Part shown: piece by piece, positions 8,775 through 19,393 of the stretch | Position numbering within the stretch: position 1 is the stretch's first letter | Layout of the letters: the number at the start of each line of letters is the position of its first letter | NCBI RefSeq assembly: GCF_020621385.1 | Contig: NZ_JAESVA010000002.1 | Coordinates: 186,001-250,000, forward strand | DNA length: 64,000 nucleotides | Direction: 5' to 3' | Source of the DNA: Acidisoma cellulosilyticum | Lineage (GTDB): Bacteria; Pseudomonadota; Alphaproteobacteria; Acetobacterales; Acetobacteraceae | Position numbers and translations under genes: made by a program | The notes under the pieces: generated by a model | Seen by the model: the letters and a program-made list of their open reading frames with translations, nothing else | Database searches by the model: none | Told to the model about the DNA's origin: nothing

Positions 8775-8816
8775 ACTTGGCGCGTCGCCACAGATCGCGC
8801 ATCTCGTTGCACCAAC

Positions 8817-8853
8817 AAAAAACCCCGGAGCGGGATACCGCTCCGGGGTTTTT
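8817..8853. terminator. Bidirectional intrinsic terminator
   Basis: A perfect 11-base stem (8823-8833 with 8838-8848, CCCCGGAGCGG arms) and a GATA loop are flanked by six A residues on the left and five T residues on the right. It separates the plus-strand RES module from the convergent RND operon and can terminate both. Confidence 0.9.
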
Positions 8854-8873
8854 GCAGACAAGACTGGCGAGGA

Positions 8874-11800
8874 TCAGACCCCGTCTTTCTTCTTGTGGAA
8901 TTCCAGCGGCGGCAGGCGGAAGATTTTCACCCGCGCCCATTCCCGCATGTATTGGAAGCAGGTGTAGAGCATCGGGATCACGAAGATGCCGACGAAGCTG
9001 GCCGCGATCATGCCGAAGAAGACCGGCGTGCCGACCGAGCGGCGGCTGATCTGCGCTGCCCCCGTCGCCATCACCAGCGGCACCAGGCCGAGGATGAAGG
9101 CGAAGGAGGTCATCATCACCGCGCGGAACCGCAGACGCGACCCCGCGACCGCGGCCTCGCGGATGGGCACGCCCATCTCGCGCTGCTCCTTCGCGAATTC
9201 CACGATCAGAATGCCGTTCTTGGCCGAGAGCGCGATGAGCGTGACGAGGCCGATCTGGGCATAGAGGTTCAGCGGCAGCTGCGTCACCGTCAGCCCGATG
9301 AAGGCGCCGATGCCGGCCACGATGACCGAGATCAGCACCGACATCGGAATGGTCCAGCTTTCATACAGCGCGACCAGGAACAGGTAGGCAAACAGCACGG
9401 CGAGGGCGAGCACCACGCCCGTCTGCCCGCCGGCCTGGATTTCCTGATAGGCCGTGCCCGTCCATTCGTAGCTATAGCCGGAGGGCAGCACCTTCTCGGA
9501 AATCTCGGCCATGGCGGCCAGCGCCTGGGAGGAGGAGACGCCGGCCCCGGGCGAGCCGTCGATGGTGATCGAGCGGACGTTGTTATAGCGGGTGATGACC
9601 TGCGGGCCGGTGATCACGCGCATGGTCGCCAGGCTGCGCAGCGGCACCATGCCGCCGCTCGCATTGCGCACATAGATCTTCCACAGCGACGAGAAGTCGT
9701 TGCGGTCGGTCGAGCGGCTTTGCACGTTCACCTGCCAGACGCGGCCGTACAGATTGAACTCATTGACATAATAGCCGCCCATCGTCGCTTCGAGGGTGGT
9801 GAAGATGTCGCTGATATTCACACCCAGCGCCTGGGCCTTGTCACGATCGATATCGAGATAGATCGAGGGATTGGCCGCCGAGAAGGTCGAGAAGACGCGG
9901 CTGAGGCGCGGATCGGTATTGGCCGCGACAAGCAGGCTGCCCAAGACCGCCGACATATCCTGCGGGTCCTGACCTTCCAGCGCATCCAACTGATATTCGA
10001 AACCGCCACCGGTCGAGAGACCGATGATGGGCGGCAGATTGAAGGGGAAAACCGTCGCCCCCATGATCTGCTGCGACATGCCGAACATCTTGCCGATCAG
10101 CGTCTGCACGCCATTGGCGGGGCCCGGCCTATCCACGAAGTCCTTCAACCGCGCGACGACGAAGGCGCCGTTGGGTTCCGCCGCGCCGTCCAGGATGGAA
10201 TAGCCGACGATCGAGATGGTATGCGCCACCTGCGGCATCGCCTTCAGCATGCCGGCGACGCGATCGACCACTTCCTGCGTACGGTTGATGGACGCGCCGT
10301 CCGGCAGTTCCACGGCCGTGAAGAAGGCGCCCTGATCCTCTTCCGGCAAGAAGCCGCCCGGTGTGCGGCCCGCCATGAAGACCAGCACGCCGACGCCGAT
10401 GAGGATGACGGGAACGATGACGATCGCCATCCGCACCAATCGGCTGACGACATGGCCGTAGCCGTTGCGGACTTTGTCGATACCGCGGCTGAGGCGCGAG
10501 AACGGCCCCTTCCGCGTTTCCTTATTGGTGATCGGCCGCAGAAACAGCGCGCAAAGCGCGGGCGACAGCGTCAGCGCATTCGTCGCCGAAATCAGCATGG
10601 TGCAGCTGATGGTGACGGCGAATTGCTTGAACAGCTGGCCCGACAGACCCGGAATGAAGGCGACAGGCACGAAGACCGACAGTAGCACGAGGGAGATCGC
10701 GATGATCGGCCCGGTGATCTGCCGCATCGCGAGCTTCGTCGCTTCCCGCGGGTCCATGTCAGGATGCTCTTCCATCACGCGTTCGACGTTTTCCACGACC
10801 ACGATCGCATCGTCGACGACGACGCCGATGGCGACGACAAGGGCGAGAAGCGAGATGGTATTGGCGGAATAGCCGAGCGCGACCAGGAAGGCGAAGGCGC
10901 CGACCAGGCTGACCGGCACGGCGAGCGTCGGGATGATCGTCGCGCGGATATTGCCGCCCAGGAACAAAAAGACGACCAGCACGACGAGGATGAAGCCTTC
11001 GACGATGGTGCGGATAACCTCATGCACCGTTTCGTTCACGAAGTCCGAGGTGTCGTAGATGACGCCGGCGGTCAGCCCCTTCGGGAAGCCCTTGCTCAGC
11101 CCCGCGATCACGGCTTTGACGCGCTGCGCGGTTTCCACCGCATTGGCCCCGGGTTCGAGATAGATGCCGATGCCGAGGGACGGCGCGCCGTCGAGCTGAT
11201 CCTGGGTCGCCAGACTTTCGGCGCCGAGCGCGATGCGCGCGACATCGCGGATCCGCAACACCGACCCGTCGCTATTCGCGCGCAGGATGATCTTGCCGAA
11301 TTCCTCGGGCGTCGACAGGCGGCCCTGGGTCTGGATATTGAGCTGGAACTGCTGGTTATGGCCGATCGGCTGGCCGCCGATGATGCCGACCGCCGCCTGC
11401 GTGTTCTGGGCGTTGATGGCGTCGATGACGTCCTGCGGCGACAGACCAAGCTGCGTCAGACGGTCGGTATTGAGCCAGACGCGCATGGAGTAGTTCTGCG
11501 CGCCGAACAGGAAGGCCTGACCGACACCCGGCGTGCGGGACAGCACGTCCAGCACATTGATGGTGATGTAGTTCGAGATGAACAGCGGGCTCAGCGACTT
11601 GTCCGGGCTGGAGAACAGCACGAACTGCAGAATGGCCGAGGATTTTTGGCGCAGCTGCACGCCTTCGGCCTGCACCTGGCTGGGCAGCTGCGACAGCGCG
11701 GCGGCGACGCGGTTCTGGACGTTGACGACGTCGATATTCGGGTCGGTGCCGAGCGCGAAGCTGACCGTCAGGCTGTAGCTGCCGTCATTGCCGCTATACG

Positions 11801-12041
11801 ACCGCATATAGATCATCTTGTCGGCGCCGACGATCTGCGCTTCCATCGGCTGCGCGACCGTCGCTTCCACGACGGCGGCGGAGGCACCCGGATAGCTTGT
11901 CGTGACCGAGACCTGCGGCGGCACGATGTCTGGGAACTGCGCGACCGGAATGCGCGTCAGCGCAATCAACCCCGCGAGCGAGATGAGGACCGCGATGACG
12001 ATGGCCAGTCGCGGTCTATCGATAAAGACGGATGAGATCAT
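8874..12041 (-). CDS. RND multidrug efflux permease, HAE1 family (AcrB-like)
   Basis: At 1055 residues this has the standard length of a hydrophobe/amphiphile RND permease. It shows the TM1 start [15 protein letters not shown], the proton-relay aspartate pair in TM4 ([16 protein letters not shown]) and the TM10 lysine ([16 protein letters not shown]). It should export drugs or lipophiles from periplasm and inner membrane using proton influx, as a trimer joined to the adaptor encoded 21 bases upstream and to a TolC-type channel. No channel gene lies in this operon; the tolC homologue near 28 kb is a candidate partner. A perfect bidirectional terminator follows the stop. Confidence 0.95.
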   Translation of the reverse strand: MISSVFIDRPRLAIVIAVLISLAGLIALTRIPVAQFPDIVPPQVSVTTSYPGASAAVVEATVAQPMEAQIVGADKMIYMRSYSGNDGSYSLTVSFALGTDPNIDVVNVQNRVAAALSQLPSQVQAEGVQLRQKSSAILQFVLFSSPDKSLSPLFISNYITINVLDVLSRTPGVGQAFLFGAQNYSMRVWLNTDRLTQLGLSPQDVIDAINAQNTQAAVGIIGGQPIGHNQQFQLNIQTQGRLSTPEEFGKIILRANSDGSVLRIRDVARIALGAESLATQDQLDGAPSLGIGIYLEPGANAVETAQRVKAVIAGLSKGFPKGLTAGVIYDTSDFVNETVHEVIRTIVEGFILVVLVVFLFLGGNIRATIIPTLAVPVSLVGAFAFLVALGYSANTISLLALVVAIGVVVDDAIVVVENVERVMEEHPDMDPREATKLAMRQITGPIIAISLVLLSVFVPVAFIPGLSGQLFKQFAVTISCTMLISATNALTLSPALCALFLRPITNKETRKGPFSRLSRGIDKVRNGYGHVVSRLVRMAIVIVPVILIGVGVLVFMAGRTPGGFLPEEDQGAFFTAVELPDGASINRTQEVVDRVAGMLKAMPQVAHTISIVGYSILDGAAEPNGAFVVARLKDFVDRPGPANGVQTLIGKMFGMSQQIMGATVFPFNLPPIIGLSTGGGFEYQLDALEGQDPQDMSAVLGSLLVAANTDPRLSRVFSTFSAANPSIYLDIDRDKAQALGVNISDIFTTLEATMGGYYVNEFNLYGRVWQVNVQSRSTDRNDFSSLWKIYVRNASGGMVPLRSLATMRVITGPQVITRYNNVRSITIDGSPGAGVSSSQALAAMAEISEKVLPSGYSYEWTGTAYQEIQAGGQTGVVLALAVLFAYLFLVALYESWTIPMSVLISVIVAGIGAFIGLTVTQLPLNLYAQIGLVTLIALSAKNGILIVEFAKEQREMGVPIREAAVAGSRLRFRAVMMTSFAFILGLVPLVMATGAAQISRRSVGTPVFFGMIAASFVGIFVIPMLYTCFQYMREWARVKIFRLPPLEFHKKKDGV

Positions 12042-12062
12042 GGCGCGGGTTCTGTTCCTGCC

Positions 12063-13235
12063 TTAGTCGTCAGAACCGTCGCCGTTAGCGGACGGTGGCA
12101 TGACGGGCGCCTGATAGGGGACGGGCTTGACCGGCGCGCCGGGGTGGACGCGCTGCACGCCGTCGGCCACGACCTGATCGCCGACCTTCAGCCCGCTTGC
12201 GATCACCGCCAGCAACGGATCGGGCGACTGGCCCATGGTGATATTACGTCGAGCCGCGACATTCTTGTCGCCGATGACGAAGACATAGAAACCCTGCTGA
12301 TCGGCCAGCACGGCCGCGCGCGGGATGGTTATGCTCTGGACCGGGTTTTTCGACTGCAGGATAACGGTGACGAAGCCGCCGTCGACCAGCGTGCGATTGC
12401 CGCCGGCGTCCGTGGCGGCCCCCCGCGCCGGGTTGGGGATCGATGCGCGCAGGTCGATCGTGTCGGTGGAGGAGCTGACGCTGATATCGCTGAAGTCGAT
12501 CTTGCCGGTCTGGTCATAGGTCTGGCCGTTCGGCAGGCGCAGCTTCACGCTCATCTGGTCAAGACCGCCCTTGCCCTGGGCGATCAGCTTCATGGCGTCG
12601 ACTTCCGAGACCGGGAACAGAACATATTCCGGGTCTTCGCTGACGACCGTCACCAGGGGCGAGTCCGTGAAGGCCACGACATTGCCGGGATCGGTCGAAA
12701 TACCGATGCGGCCGTCGATCGGCGAGCGGATGGTGGTATAGCCGAGATTGATCTGCGCGGTCTGCAATTGCGCTTCGGCAACCAGAAGCTGGCCCTGGCT
12801 CTGCCCTTGGCTTGCGGTATCGGTATCGACCGTAGAGCGCTGACCGGCCGGCGTATTGAGCAGCGTCGAGGACCGGTTGAGGTTCTGCTTGGCGTTTTTC
12901 AGCGAAGCTTCCGCCTGGATAACGGCACCTTGCGCCTGCAGAACGGCGGCCTGATAGGGCGGCTGCTCGATGATGAAGAGCTGCTGGCCCTGCTTCACCT
13001 CATCGCCTTCCTTGAAGTCGCGCTCTTCCAGAAGGCCGGTGACGCGGGCGCGGACGGTGACTTTGCTCACCGCCTGGATACGCCCGACATATTCGCTGGA
13101 CTGGTAGATCGGCGTTTCCGCCGCTTTGGTGACACCGACAGCCGGCGGGCCGCCCGGGCCCATCTGGGCTTCGGCGGCAGTCGCACCGCCGGCCACAAGG
13201 CTTGCGAAAACAATCGCGGAATACGGGAGTCTCAT
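12063..13235 (-). CDS. RND efflux periplasmic adaptor subunit (AcrA-like)
   Basis: This 390-residue protein opens with a signal peptide (MRLPYSAIVFASLVAG then AAEAQ) and contains the biotinyl-lipoyl half motif VRARVTGLLEERDFKEGDEV, an alpha-hairpin with Q/A-rich helices, the second half motif TTIRSPIDGRIG and membrane-proximal beta strands. No lipobox cysteine is seen, so it may be a soluble or only weakly anchored adaptor. The start at 13235 is taken because the signal peptide begins there after an AGGA ribosome site; a longer frame reaches 13376. It is co-transcribed with the permease. A TetR-type palindrome lies about 105 bases upstream. Confidence 0.93.
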   Translation of the reverse strand: MRLPYSAIVFASLVAGGATAAEAQMGPGGPPAVGVTKAAETPIYQSSEYVGRIQAVSKVTVRARVTGLLEERDFKEGDEVKQGQQLFIIEQPPYQAAVLQAQGAVIQAEASLKNAKQNLNRSSTLLNTPAGQRSTVDTDTASQGQSQGQLLVAEAQLQTAQINLGYTTIRSPIDGRIGISTDPGNVVAFTDSPLVTVVSEDPEYVLFPVSEVDAMKLIAQGKGGLDQMSVKLRLPNGQTYDQTGKIDFSDISVSSSTDTIDLRASIPNPARGAATDAGGNRTLVDGGFVTVILQSKNPVQSITIPRAAVLADQQGFYVFVIGDKNVAARRNITMGQSPDPLLAVIASGLKVGDQVVADGVQRVHPGAPVKPVPYQAPVMPPSANGDGSDD

Positions 13236-13339
13236 CAGGGGTTCCTGGCTGGAGCGATCGCTCTGGCGGTGCGTTCTTAGGCGAAAAGATCTCGATGGAG
13301 ATACCATGACGGATCGTTCACGATATTTGTGAGGCTTGC

Positions 13340-13353
13340 TGACCGAACGGTCA
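13340..13353. promoter_or_regulatory. TetR-type palindrome upstream of RND operon
   Basis: TGACCGAACGGTCA has perfect 6-base arms around AA and lies about 105 bases upstream of the adaptor start. RND operons are commonly repressed by TetR proteins that bind such sites. No regulator gene is adjacent. Related sites precede pqiA and the tetR gene in this window. Confidence 0.55.
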
Positions 13354-13530
13354 ACCTTGGTCTCGCAGCGCAACATAGTCTGCCGCTTCCTGGCGCCGCC
13401 CCGTCAAGCGATTGACGGGCTGGCGGGATACGGGGAAAAGCCCCGTCAGACAGCCGCGTCGCGGCCTGGATCTATACATCCGAGGTATGAGACTTATTCA
13501 TAACCTCACCGCCTGACGAAAGGTGCTTCG

Positions 13531-14553
13531 ATGCAGCGCGTCTTCTCCGGGATTCAGCCCTCCGGCATACCCACGCTCGGCAATTATCTCGGTGCGATCC
13601 GCAATTGGGTGGCGCTCCAGGCCGACCACGATTGCCTCTATTGCGTGGTCGATCTTCACGCGATCACAACATGGCAGGACCCGGCGGTGCTGCGCCAGCA
13701 GACGCGGGAAATGGCCGCGACCATCATCGCCTGCGGCATCGACCCCGAGACGCATATCCTGTTTCACCAGTCGGGCGTGCCGGCCCATGCCCGCCTTGCC
13801 TGGATCTTCAACTGCGTCGCGCGCATCGGCTGGTTGAACCGCATGACCCAGTTCAAGGACAAGGCCGGCAAGGACCGCGAGGCAGCCTCGGCCGGGCTTT
13901 ATGTCTATCCGAACCTGATGGCGGCCGATATCCACGCCTATCACGCGACCCGCGTGCCCGTGGGGGACGATCAGAAGCAGCATCTGGAACTGGCGAACGA
14001 TATCGCCCAGAAGTTCAATCATGATTACGGTGTGGAATTCTTCCCCCAAATCCAGCCGCTGATCATGCCGGAAGCCGCGCGTGTGATGTCGCTCCGCGAC
14101 GGCACCAAGAAGATGTCGAAATCCGATCCTTCCGATCAGAGCCGCATCAATATGAGCGATGATTCGGAAACGATCGCTGCCAAAGTGAAACGCGCCCGGA
14201 CGGATGCCGAGCCGTTGCCGAGCGAGGTGGCCGGGCTTGAGGGCCGGGCCGAAGCCCGCAACCTGGTCGGCATCTACGCGGCCCTGTCGGGCCGAAGCCA
14301 AACCGAGGTGCTGACCCAGTTCGGCGGCCAGGGTTTCGCGTCGTTCAAGAACGACCTCGCCGATCTCATGGTCGAAAAGCTCGGCCCGATTGCGGCGGAA
14401 ACCCGCCGCCTGCTGGCCGAACCCGACCATATCGACCGGATATTGTTCGCGGGTGCCGCGCGGGCGGAAGCGATCGCGGGTCCCATCGTCGCCGAGGCCG
14501 AGCGCCTCGTCGGCTTCCTGCAACGACCGGCAGTGTCATCGGTCGCCAGATAG
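13531..14553 (+). CDS. trpS: Tryptophan-tRNA ligase
   Basis: The 340-residue protein is a class I aminoacyl-tRNA synthetase of the usual bacterial TrpRS length. Its N-terminus reads [20 protein letters not shown], the ATP-binding signature in the PSG...LGNYLG form typical of TrpRS, and the KMSKS loop is present as K194-S198. [19 protein letters not shown]-type sequence, the tryptophan-site GxDQxxH motif, lies between them (V-P-V-G-D-D-Q). It charges tRNA-Trp in the cytoplasm. It starts with ATG and ends 4 bases before hisB, so it may be read through into the his genes. Confidence 0.96.
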   Translation: MQRVFSGIQPSGIPTLGNYLGAIRNWVALQADHDCLYCVVDLHAITTWQDPAVLRQQTREMAATIIACGIDPETHILFHQSGVPAHARLAWIFNCVARIGWLNRMTQFKDKAGKDREAASAGLYVYPNLMAADIHAYHATRVPVGDDQKQHLELANDIAQKFNHDYGVEFFPQIQPLIMPEAARVMSLRDGTKKMSKSDPSDQSRINMSDDSETIAAKVKRARTDAEPLPSEVAGLEGRAEARNLVGIYAALSGRSQTEVLTQFGGQGFASFKNDLADLMVEKLGPIAAETRRLLAEPDHIDRILFAGAARAEAIAGPIVAEAERLVGFLQRPAVSSVAR

Positions 14554-14557
14554 GCTA

Positions 14558-15196
14558 ATGAGCAGAGACATGGACGCGACCCCTGCCCCCTTCGGCGCCA
14601 CCCCTCGCACGGCCGCTTTGTCGCGGAAGACGTCTGAGACCGACATCACCATCAGCCTGAACCTGGACGGCACCGGCCAGGTGAAGACCGCGACGGGGAT
14701 CGGCTTCTTCGACCATATGCTGACGGCCCTCGGCCGCCATGCTTTGTTCGATCTCGATATCGCGGCGAAGGGCGATCTTCACGTCGACGACCATCATACA
14801 GTGGAAGACGTCGGCATCGTGCTCGGTCAGCTGATCCTGCAGGCGGTCGGCGATAAGCGCGGCATCACCCGCTACGGCCAGTCGCTGCTGCCGATGGATG
14901 AGGCGCTGGTCGAATGCGGTATCGATCTCTCGGGCCGCGCCGCCCTCGGCTGGCAGGTCGCCTTCACGGCTGAGAAGATCGGGACCTTCGATACCCAGCT
15001 CTGCGAGGAATTTTTCCGCGCGCTCTCGGCCAATGGGCTGTTCAACCTGCATCTGGTGCAGAAGGCTGGGCGCAACGACCATCACATCGCGGAAGCCTGT
15101 TTCAAGGCGACGGCGCGGGCGCTGCGCATGGCGGTCACCATCGACCCACGCCAGGCGGGCGCTATCCCCTCCACCAAGGGCTCGCTCGCGGGATGA
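14558..15196 (+). CDS. hisB: Imidazoleglycerol-phosphate dehydratase
   Basis: The 212-residue protein carries both metal-binding motifs of monofunctional His[11 protein letters not shown] and [14 protein letters not shown], and the GFFDHML motif near the start. It removes water from imidazoleglycerol phosphate in step six of histidine synthesis and acts as a manganese-dependent 24-mer. The ATG at 14558 is used; a longer frame would overlap trpS by more than 150 bases. It lacks the HisN phosphatase domain found in the enterobacterial fusion. The stop overlaps the DUF2628 gene by 4 bases. Confidence 0.95.
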   Translation: MSRDMDATPAPFGATPRTAALSRKTSETDITISLNLDGTGQVKTATGIGFFDHMLTALGRHALFDLDIAAKGDLHVDDHHTVEDVGIVLGQLILQAVGDKRGITRYGQSLLPMDEALVECGIDLSGRAALGWQVAFTAEKIGTFDTQLCEEFFRALSANGLFNLHLVQKAGRNDHHIAEACFKATARALRMAVTIDPRQAGAIPSTKGSLAG

Positions 15197-15561
15197 AGGT
15201 CTATACCGCTCACCTCCGTCCCGGCAGGCTGCCGCATCTGGTGCGGGAAGGCTTTTCGCTCGGCGCCTTTCTGTTCGGGCCGCTTTGGCTGTTCGCCAAT
15301 CGCGCCTGGATTGCGGGCGTCATCGCGCTCGCCGTGCTGGTTGGCATCCTGACCCTCGCCTCGGTCCTGTCGGGCGCGACCCCTTGTCTGCTGCTGGCCT
15401 ATGCCGCCGTCATGGGTTTCAATGGACGGGACCTGCAGCGCTGGTCGCTCGGCCGTCGCGGCTTTACCGAGACCTATGTCGTCGCCGGCCGCGATGCGGA
15501 AGCGGCTTATGGCCGGCTCCTACTCCGGGACCCCTCCCTCGCATCAGAGGAATTGGCATGA
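15193..15561 (+). CDS. DUF2628 small membrane protein in his operon
   Basis: This 122-residue protein matches DUF2628: a basic N-terminus with [18 protein letters not shown], two to three membrane helices between about residues 22 and 77, and a cytoplasmic tail with [17 protein letters not shown]. Its function is unknown. It overlaps hisB by 4 bases and hisH by 4 bases, so it is translated as part of the histidine operon, an arrangement seen in other alphaproteobacteria. The location does not prove a role in histidine synthesis. Confidence 0.8.
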   Translation: MKVYTAHLRPGRLPHLVREGFSLGAFLFGPLWLFANRAWIAGVIALAVLVGILTLASVLSGATPCLLLAYAAVMGFNGRDLQRWSLGRRGFTETYVVAGRDAEAAYGRLLLRDPSLASEELA

Positions 15562-16193
15562 AGATCGCGGTCGTCGATTACGGCAGCGGCAATCTCGCCT
15601 CCGCCTCCCGCGCTGTGCAACTCGCCGCCGACCGTGCCGGCATCGCGGCGGATGTGCTTGTGACAAGCGATCCGGCCGATATCCGCGCGGCCTCGCGCAT
15701 CGTGCTGCCCGGCCAGGGCGCCTTCGCCGATTGCATGGGCGGGTTAAGCGCGGTGCCCGGCCTGCGCGACGCGTTGGGTGAAACGGTCGATAGCGGCACG
15801 CCCTTCCTGGGCATCTGCGTCGGCATGCAGTTGATGGCCGAGCGCGGCCTGGAATATGGCGCGACTGACGGGCTGGGCTGGGTGCGGGGCGAAATCACGC
15901 GCATCAACGCGCCCGGTCTGCGCCTGCCGCAGATGGGCTGGAATGCGCTGGATTTCGAACCCGGCGCGCATCCGCTGATGGACGGTCTGGTGCCCGGCGA
16001 TCACGTCTATTTCACCCATAGTTTCGCGCTCAGCGACGGCAGCCCGGAGGAAATTCTGGCCACCACCGATTATGGCGGCCCGATCGTCGCCGTGGTTGCA
16101 CGCGGCAATCGCGCCGGCACGCAATTCCATCCGGAAAAGAGCCAGGAAGTCGGGCTCGCCATCATCGGCAATTTCCTGCGGTGGACACCATGA
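15558..16193 (+). CDS. hisH: Imidazole glycerol phosphate synthase, glutaminase subunit
   Basis: The 211-residue protein is a class I glutamine amidotransferase. The start YGSGNLAS gives the oxyanion region, the nucleophile is C87 in GICVGMQ, and the triad is completed by H191 and E193 in QFHPEKS. HisH releases ammonia from glutamine and channels it to HisF, which makes imidazoleglycerol phosphate and AICAR. No hisF is present in this window although it usually follows hisA, so the partner must lie elsewhere. The gene overlaps its upstream and downstream neighbours by 4 bases each. Confidence 0.95.
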   Translation: MKIAVVDYGSGNLASASRAVQLAADRAGIAADVLVTSDPADIRAASRIVLPGQGAFADCMGGLSAVPGLRDALGETVDSGTPFLGICVGMQLMAERGLEYGATDGLGWVRGEITRINAPGLRLPQMGWNALDFEPGAHPLMDGLVPGDHVYFTHSFALSDGSPEEILATTDYGGPIVAVVARGNRAGTQFHPEKSQEVGLAIIGNFLRWTP

Positions 16194-16768
16194 GCGCGGC
16201 AGAGGGCCATCCCAGTGGGATGCCGCCGGGACCGCAAGCCAAGGCGAAGCTGACGGTCGATCGCATCACGAGTTTCGATGAGGAAGATCTGCTGGCGCTG
16301 TGCGAGGCGACTGACGCTGCCATTATCGAAGGTGGCGGCTTCGGCTGGCTCAGCCCGCCGGGTCGGCAGGTTATCGAGAGCTATTTCAAAGGACTATTGC
16401 TCGTTCCTGAGAGGGAACTTTATGTCGGCCGGGTCGACGGCGTCATTGTCGGCTCGACCCAGCTCGTCCGTCCGCCGCGCAGCAATGAGGCGCAGGCGAT
16501 GGCCGCGACGCTGACCCAGACTTTCGTCGCACCCTATGCGCGCCGCCTGGGTCTGGCGCGGATGATGGTGATCCGCGCCGAGGAACGCGCCCGCGCCATG
16601 GGCTATCAGGTGCTCAACCTCGACGTGCGGGAGACCCATAGCAGCGCCATCGCGCTTTATGAGACGCTCGGCTTCACGCGATGGGGCACCCATCCGGCCT
16701 ATGCCCGCGTCGGCGGCAAGATGATCGCGGGCGCCTATTTCCACAAACTTCTGCAGCGGAAGAGCTGA
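16190..16768 (+). CDS. GNAT family N-acetyltransferase inserted between hisH and hisA
   Basis: The 192-residue protein shows a GNAT fold: a VGSTQL-type central strand, an acetyl-CoA loop around [28 protein letters not shown] (R-R-L-G-L-A core, a Q/RxxGxA variant) and the final [20 protein letters not shown] motif. The substrate is unknown. Its ATG overlaps the hisH stop (ATGA), and hisA begins 8 bases after its stop, so it is embedded in the histidine operon, where most relatives have hisA directly. It might acetylate a histidine-pathway compound, or be a neutral passenger; both are inference. Confidence 0.8.
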   Translation: MSAAEGHPSGMPPGPQAKAKLTVDRITSFDEEDLLALCEATDAAIIEGGGFGWLSPPGRQVIESYFKGLLLVPERELYVGRVDGVIVGSTQLVRPPRSNEAQAMAATLTQTFVAPYARRLGLARMMVIRAEERARAMGYQVLNLDVRETHSSAIALYETLGFTRWGTHPAYARVGGKMIAGAYFHKLLQRKS

Positions 16769-16776
16769 AACCGACC

Positions 16777-17514
16777 ATGGCTGGCCTTACCCTCTACCCT
16801 GCGATCGACCTCAAGGGCGGCGCCTGCGTGCGTCTGCGCCGTGGCGATATGGATCAGGCGACCGTCTATGGCGAGGACCCGGGTGCCCAGGCGCGCGCCT
16901 GGCAGGAGGCCGGCTGCCATTGGCTGCATGTCGTCGATCTCGACGGTGCCTTTGCCGGCAAATCGGTGAATACAGCCGCCGTGCAGGCCATTCTGGCCAA
17001 TGCCCGCGTGCCGGTGCAGCTCGGCGGTGGCATTCGCGAAATCGCTTCCATCGAGGCCTGGCTGGCGGCGGGCGTGACGCGCGTCATCCTCGGGTCGATC
17101 GCCGCCAAGAATCCTGATCTGGTGCACGAAGCCTGCCGGCTTTTTCCGGGCCATATCGCTGTCGGCATCGACGCGCGGGACGGTTTCGTCGCGACCGAAG
17201 GCTGGGCCGAGACCTCCACCGTTTCTACCGAGGGGCTGGCGCTGCGTTTCGAGGATGCGGGCGCGGCGGCGATCATCTTCACCGATATCGGGCGCGACGG
17301 AATGCTGCAGGGCCTCAATCTGGATGCGACGGCGACCCTCGCCCGCACCGTGACGACCCCGGTCATCGCCTCGGGCGGCGTCGGCACGCTGGACGATCTG
17401 ACGGCGCTGCGGGCCGTGGCGGCCGAGACGCCGGGCATCGAGGGCGTCATCGTCGGTCGCGCGCTTTATGACGGGCGCATCCTGCCGGCCGACGCGCTGC
17501 GCGTCCTGAGCTAA
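16777..17514 (+). CDS. hisA: Phosphoribosylformimino-AICAR ribotide isomerase
   Basis: The 245-residue TIM barrel has the HisA signatures: AIDLKGG with catalytic D11, the phosphate-binding LGGGIR loop, GSIAAKNP, and the C-terminal TDIGRDGML with the second catalytic aspartate. [11 protein letters not shown] and [11 protein letters not shown] complete the phosphate site. It performs an Amadori rearrangement of ProFAR to PRFAR, the substrate of HisF/HisH. The start at 16777 matches the family start; a longer frame into the GNAT gene is not used. It is followed not by hisF but by an unrelated flavoprotein gene after 4 bases. Confidence 0.95.
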   Translation: MAGLTLYPAIDLKGGACVRLRRGDMDQATVYGEDPGAQARAWQEAGCHWLHVVDLDGAFAGKSVNTAAVQAILANARVPVQLGGGIREIASIEAWLAAGVTRVILGSIAAKNPDLVHEACRLFPGHIAVGIDARDGFVATEGWAETSTVSTEGLALRFEDAGAAAIIFTDIGRDGMLQGLNLDATATLARTVTTPVIASGGVGTLDDLTALRAVAAETPGIEGVIVGRALYDGRILPADALRVLS

Positions 17515-17518
17515 GGGC

Positions 17519-18958
17519 ATGGCGCCGGACTGGCGGTCGATCAGCCTGTGGACGACGCAGATCGATGATACTTTTGCGCCGCGTCCGTCGCTGGAGAGCG
17601 AGATCGATGTCGACGTCGCCATTATCGGCGCCGGCTATACCGGTCTCTGGACGGCCTATTACCTCAAGACCCGCGCGCCGCAGTTGCGCATTGCGGTGCT
17701 GGAGGCCGAGACGGCGGGTTTCGGCGCCTCCTCCCGCAATGGCGGTTGGGTCATCGGCGGATTGCTGGGCGAGGATCGGCTGGTCGGGCATCTGGCTGAG
17801 CCGCGCCGCCGGGAGAGCTGGGCCCTTTTGCACGGCATTCCGGACGAGGTCGCGCGCGTCACCTCAGCCGAAGGCATCGATTGCGATTTCCGCAAAGGCG
17901 GCATGGTCTATTGCGCCGCGCGCTATCCGGAGCAGGAAGTGCGGCTGCGCGCCTATATGGCGAGCCTTTATCAGGAAGGGCTTTCCGAAGACGATTTCCG
18001 GTGGCTGTCGCCTGCAGAGCTGAACCAGGAAGTTCGCGTCTCCGGAGCACTCGGCGGCCTCTATTCGCCGCATTGCGCGACTATCCAGCCGGCGAAACTC
18101 GCCCGTGGCCTTGCCCGCCTGGTGGAAGGTCTGGGCGTGATGATCTATGAAAAAAGCCCGGTAACACATTGGCATTCCGGTAAAATTCGCACGGCGTCCG
18201 GCCAGGTGAAGGCCGATTGGGTGGTGCCCGCGGTCGAAAGCTTTGCCGGCAGCCTGCCGCCATCGGGCGGCACATCGCTCGGCCGCTATCAACTGCCCGT
18301 CCATAGCCTGATCGTCGCGACGGAACCGCTGCCCGAGGATGTCTGGGCCGGCATCGGCCTGACCCGCGGTCAGGGTTTCGGGGAATTCAGCCGGCAGGTG
18401 ACCTATGGCCAGCGGTCCTGCGACAACCGGCTCGTTTTCGGGGCGCGCGGCGGCTATCGCTTCGGCGGCCGCATCCGGCAGGATTTCACGCTGACCGGGG
18501 ACGAGATCGCGCTGCGCCGGCGGTTGTTCACCGATCTTTTCCCGCAGCTCAAGGATGTCCGCATCACCCATAGCTGGGGCGGCAATCTGGGCATGGGCCG
18601 GCGGTTTCGGACGCATATGCTGATCGATCGCCGCCAGCGCCTGGCGCTCGCCGGCGGTTATGGCGGCGAAGGCGTGGGGGCCACCAATCTTGCCGGCCGC
18701 ACCCTCGCCGATCTCATCCTCGGCCGGGATACGCTGGAGACGCGGCAGCCCTGGGTCATCCAGGACCGCCCGGTCAGTGAAGCCCTGCGTCCCTGGGAGC
18801 CCGAACCCTTCCGCTGGCTAGGCTATAACGCCATCATGCGCAGCTTCACGAACGAGGACAGCGTCCTCGCCGATCCCCGCACGCCGCCTTGGCGCCGCCG
18901 CATGGCGCAAAGCCTGTCCGAGCGCATGGAAGCGCTCATGACCTGGAAAATCGGCTGA
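17519..18958 (+). CDS. FAD-dependent amine oxidoreductase (DAO family)
   Basis: The 479-residue protein has an N-terminal dinucleotide fold, IIGAGYTGLWTAYYL around residues 35-49, followed by EAETAGFGASSRNGGWV, the ribose-binding and ASSRNGG motif typical of the DadA/gamma-glutamylputrescine oxidase (PuuB) branch of the DAO family. A C-terminal GGYGGEGVGATNLAGR motif closes the FAD site. It likely oxidises an amine or D-amino acid to an imine with FAD; the substrate is not determined. It starts 4 bases after hisA and is followed by a small cupin, a frequent pairing for this family. Confidence 0.85.
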   Translation: MAPDWRSISLWTTQIDDTFAPRPSLESEIDVDVAIIGAGYTGLWTAYYLKTRAPQLRIAVLEAETAGFGASSRNGGWVIGGLLGEDRLVGHLAEPRRRESWALLHGIPDEVARVTSAEGIDCDFRKGGMVYCAARYPEQEVRLRAYMASLYQEGLSEDDFRWLSPAELNQEVRVSGALGGLYSPHCATIQPAKLARGLARLVEGLGVMIYEKSPVTHWHSGKIRTASGQVKADWVVPAVESFAGSLPPSGGTSLGRYQLPVHSLIVATEPLPEDVWAGIGLTRGQGFGEFSRQVTYGQRSCDNRLVFGARGGYRFGGRIRQDFTLTGDEIALRRRLFTDLFPQLKDVRITHSWGGNLGMGRRFRTHMLIDRRQRLALAGGYGGEGVGATNLAGRTLADLILGRDTLETRQPWVIQDRPVSEALRPWEPEPFRWLGYNAIMRSFTNEDSVLADPRTPPWRRRMAQSLSERMEALMTWKIG

Positions 18959-18980
18959 TTTGCTCTCCGAAGGGACGTCC

Positions 18981-19325
18981 ATGACCATCACGCATCTGCA
19001 GAACGCCATCGCCGCTGATCTGGGGGAGCGCAGCCCGGTCGGCGTTCCCTTGGGCGAGCCTGTGGCCCAGGTCGCCTGCGTCGATGTCGAGCGGCCGGAT
19101 CAGGTCGAGACCGGTATCTGGGAATGCACGCCCGGCCGCTGGCGCCGGCAGATCATGGAACAGGAATTCTGCCATTTCATCGCGGGCAGCGGCACCTTCA
19201 CCCCGGATCACGGCGAACCGATCGCCTTCAAGGCGGGCGACGCTTTCCTGATGCCCGCCAATAGCACCGGCATCTGGGATATTCAGGAAACGGCGCGCAA
19301 AACCTATGTGCTGATCAAGCGCTGA
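18981..19325 (+). CDS. Cupin domain protein (DUF861-like)
   Basis: This 114-residue single-domain cupin contains WECTPGRWRR, FCHFIAGSGTFTPDHGEPI and the second motif AGDAFLMPANSTGIWDI, fitting the DUF861/cupin_3 family. Some members are ureidoglycine aminohydrolases or EutQ-like. The usual histidine ligands of cupin motif 1 are largely replaced, so metal binding is uncertain. It lies 22 bases after the flavin oxidoreductase with an AAGGGA ribosome site and is probably in the same transcript, possibly acting on the same compound. Confidence 0.8.
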   Translation: MTITHLQNAIAADLGERSPVGVPLGEPVAQVACVDVERPDQVETGIWECTPGRWRRQIMEQEFCHFIAGSGTFTPDHGEPIAFKAGDAFLMPANSTGIWDIQETARKTYVLIKR

Positions 19326-19393
19326 GGGTTTTGTCGCCCAGACTTTGCCCTGCGTGCTAGCATGCTTGCATCGCTGTCACGGAGGCGCATGCC

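Noticed and set aside
8895-10685. 596-residue plus-strand open frame opposite the RND permease
   Set aside because: Composition is Arg/His/Asp-rich without protein-like motifs; the permease on the minus strand has all family motifs.
10764-12035. 423-residue plus-strand open frame opposite the RND permease
   Set aside because: It is a long frame produced by high GC content, with repetitive D, R, H and Q and no motif.
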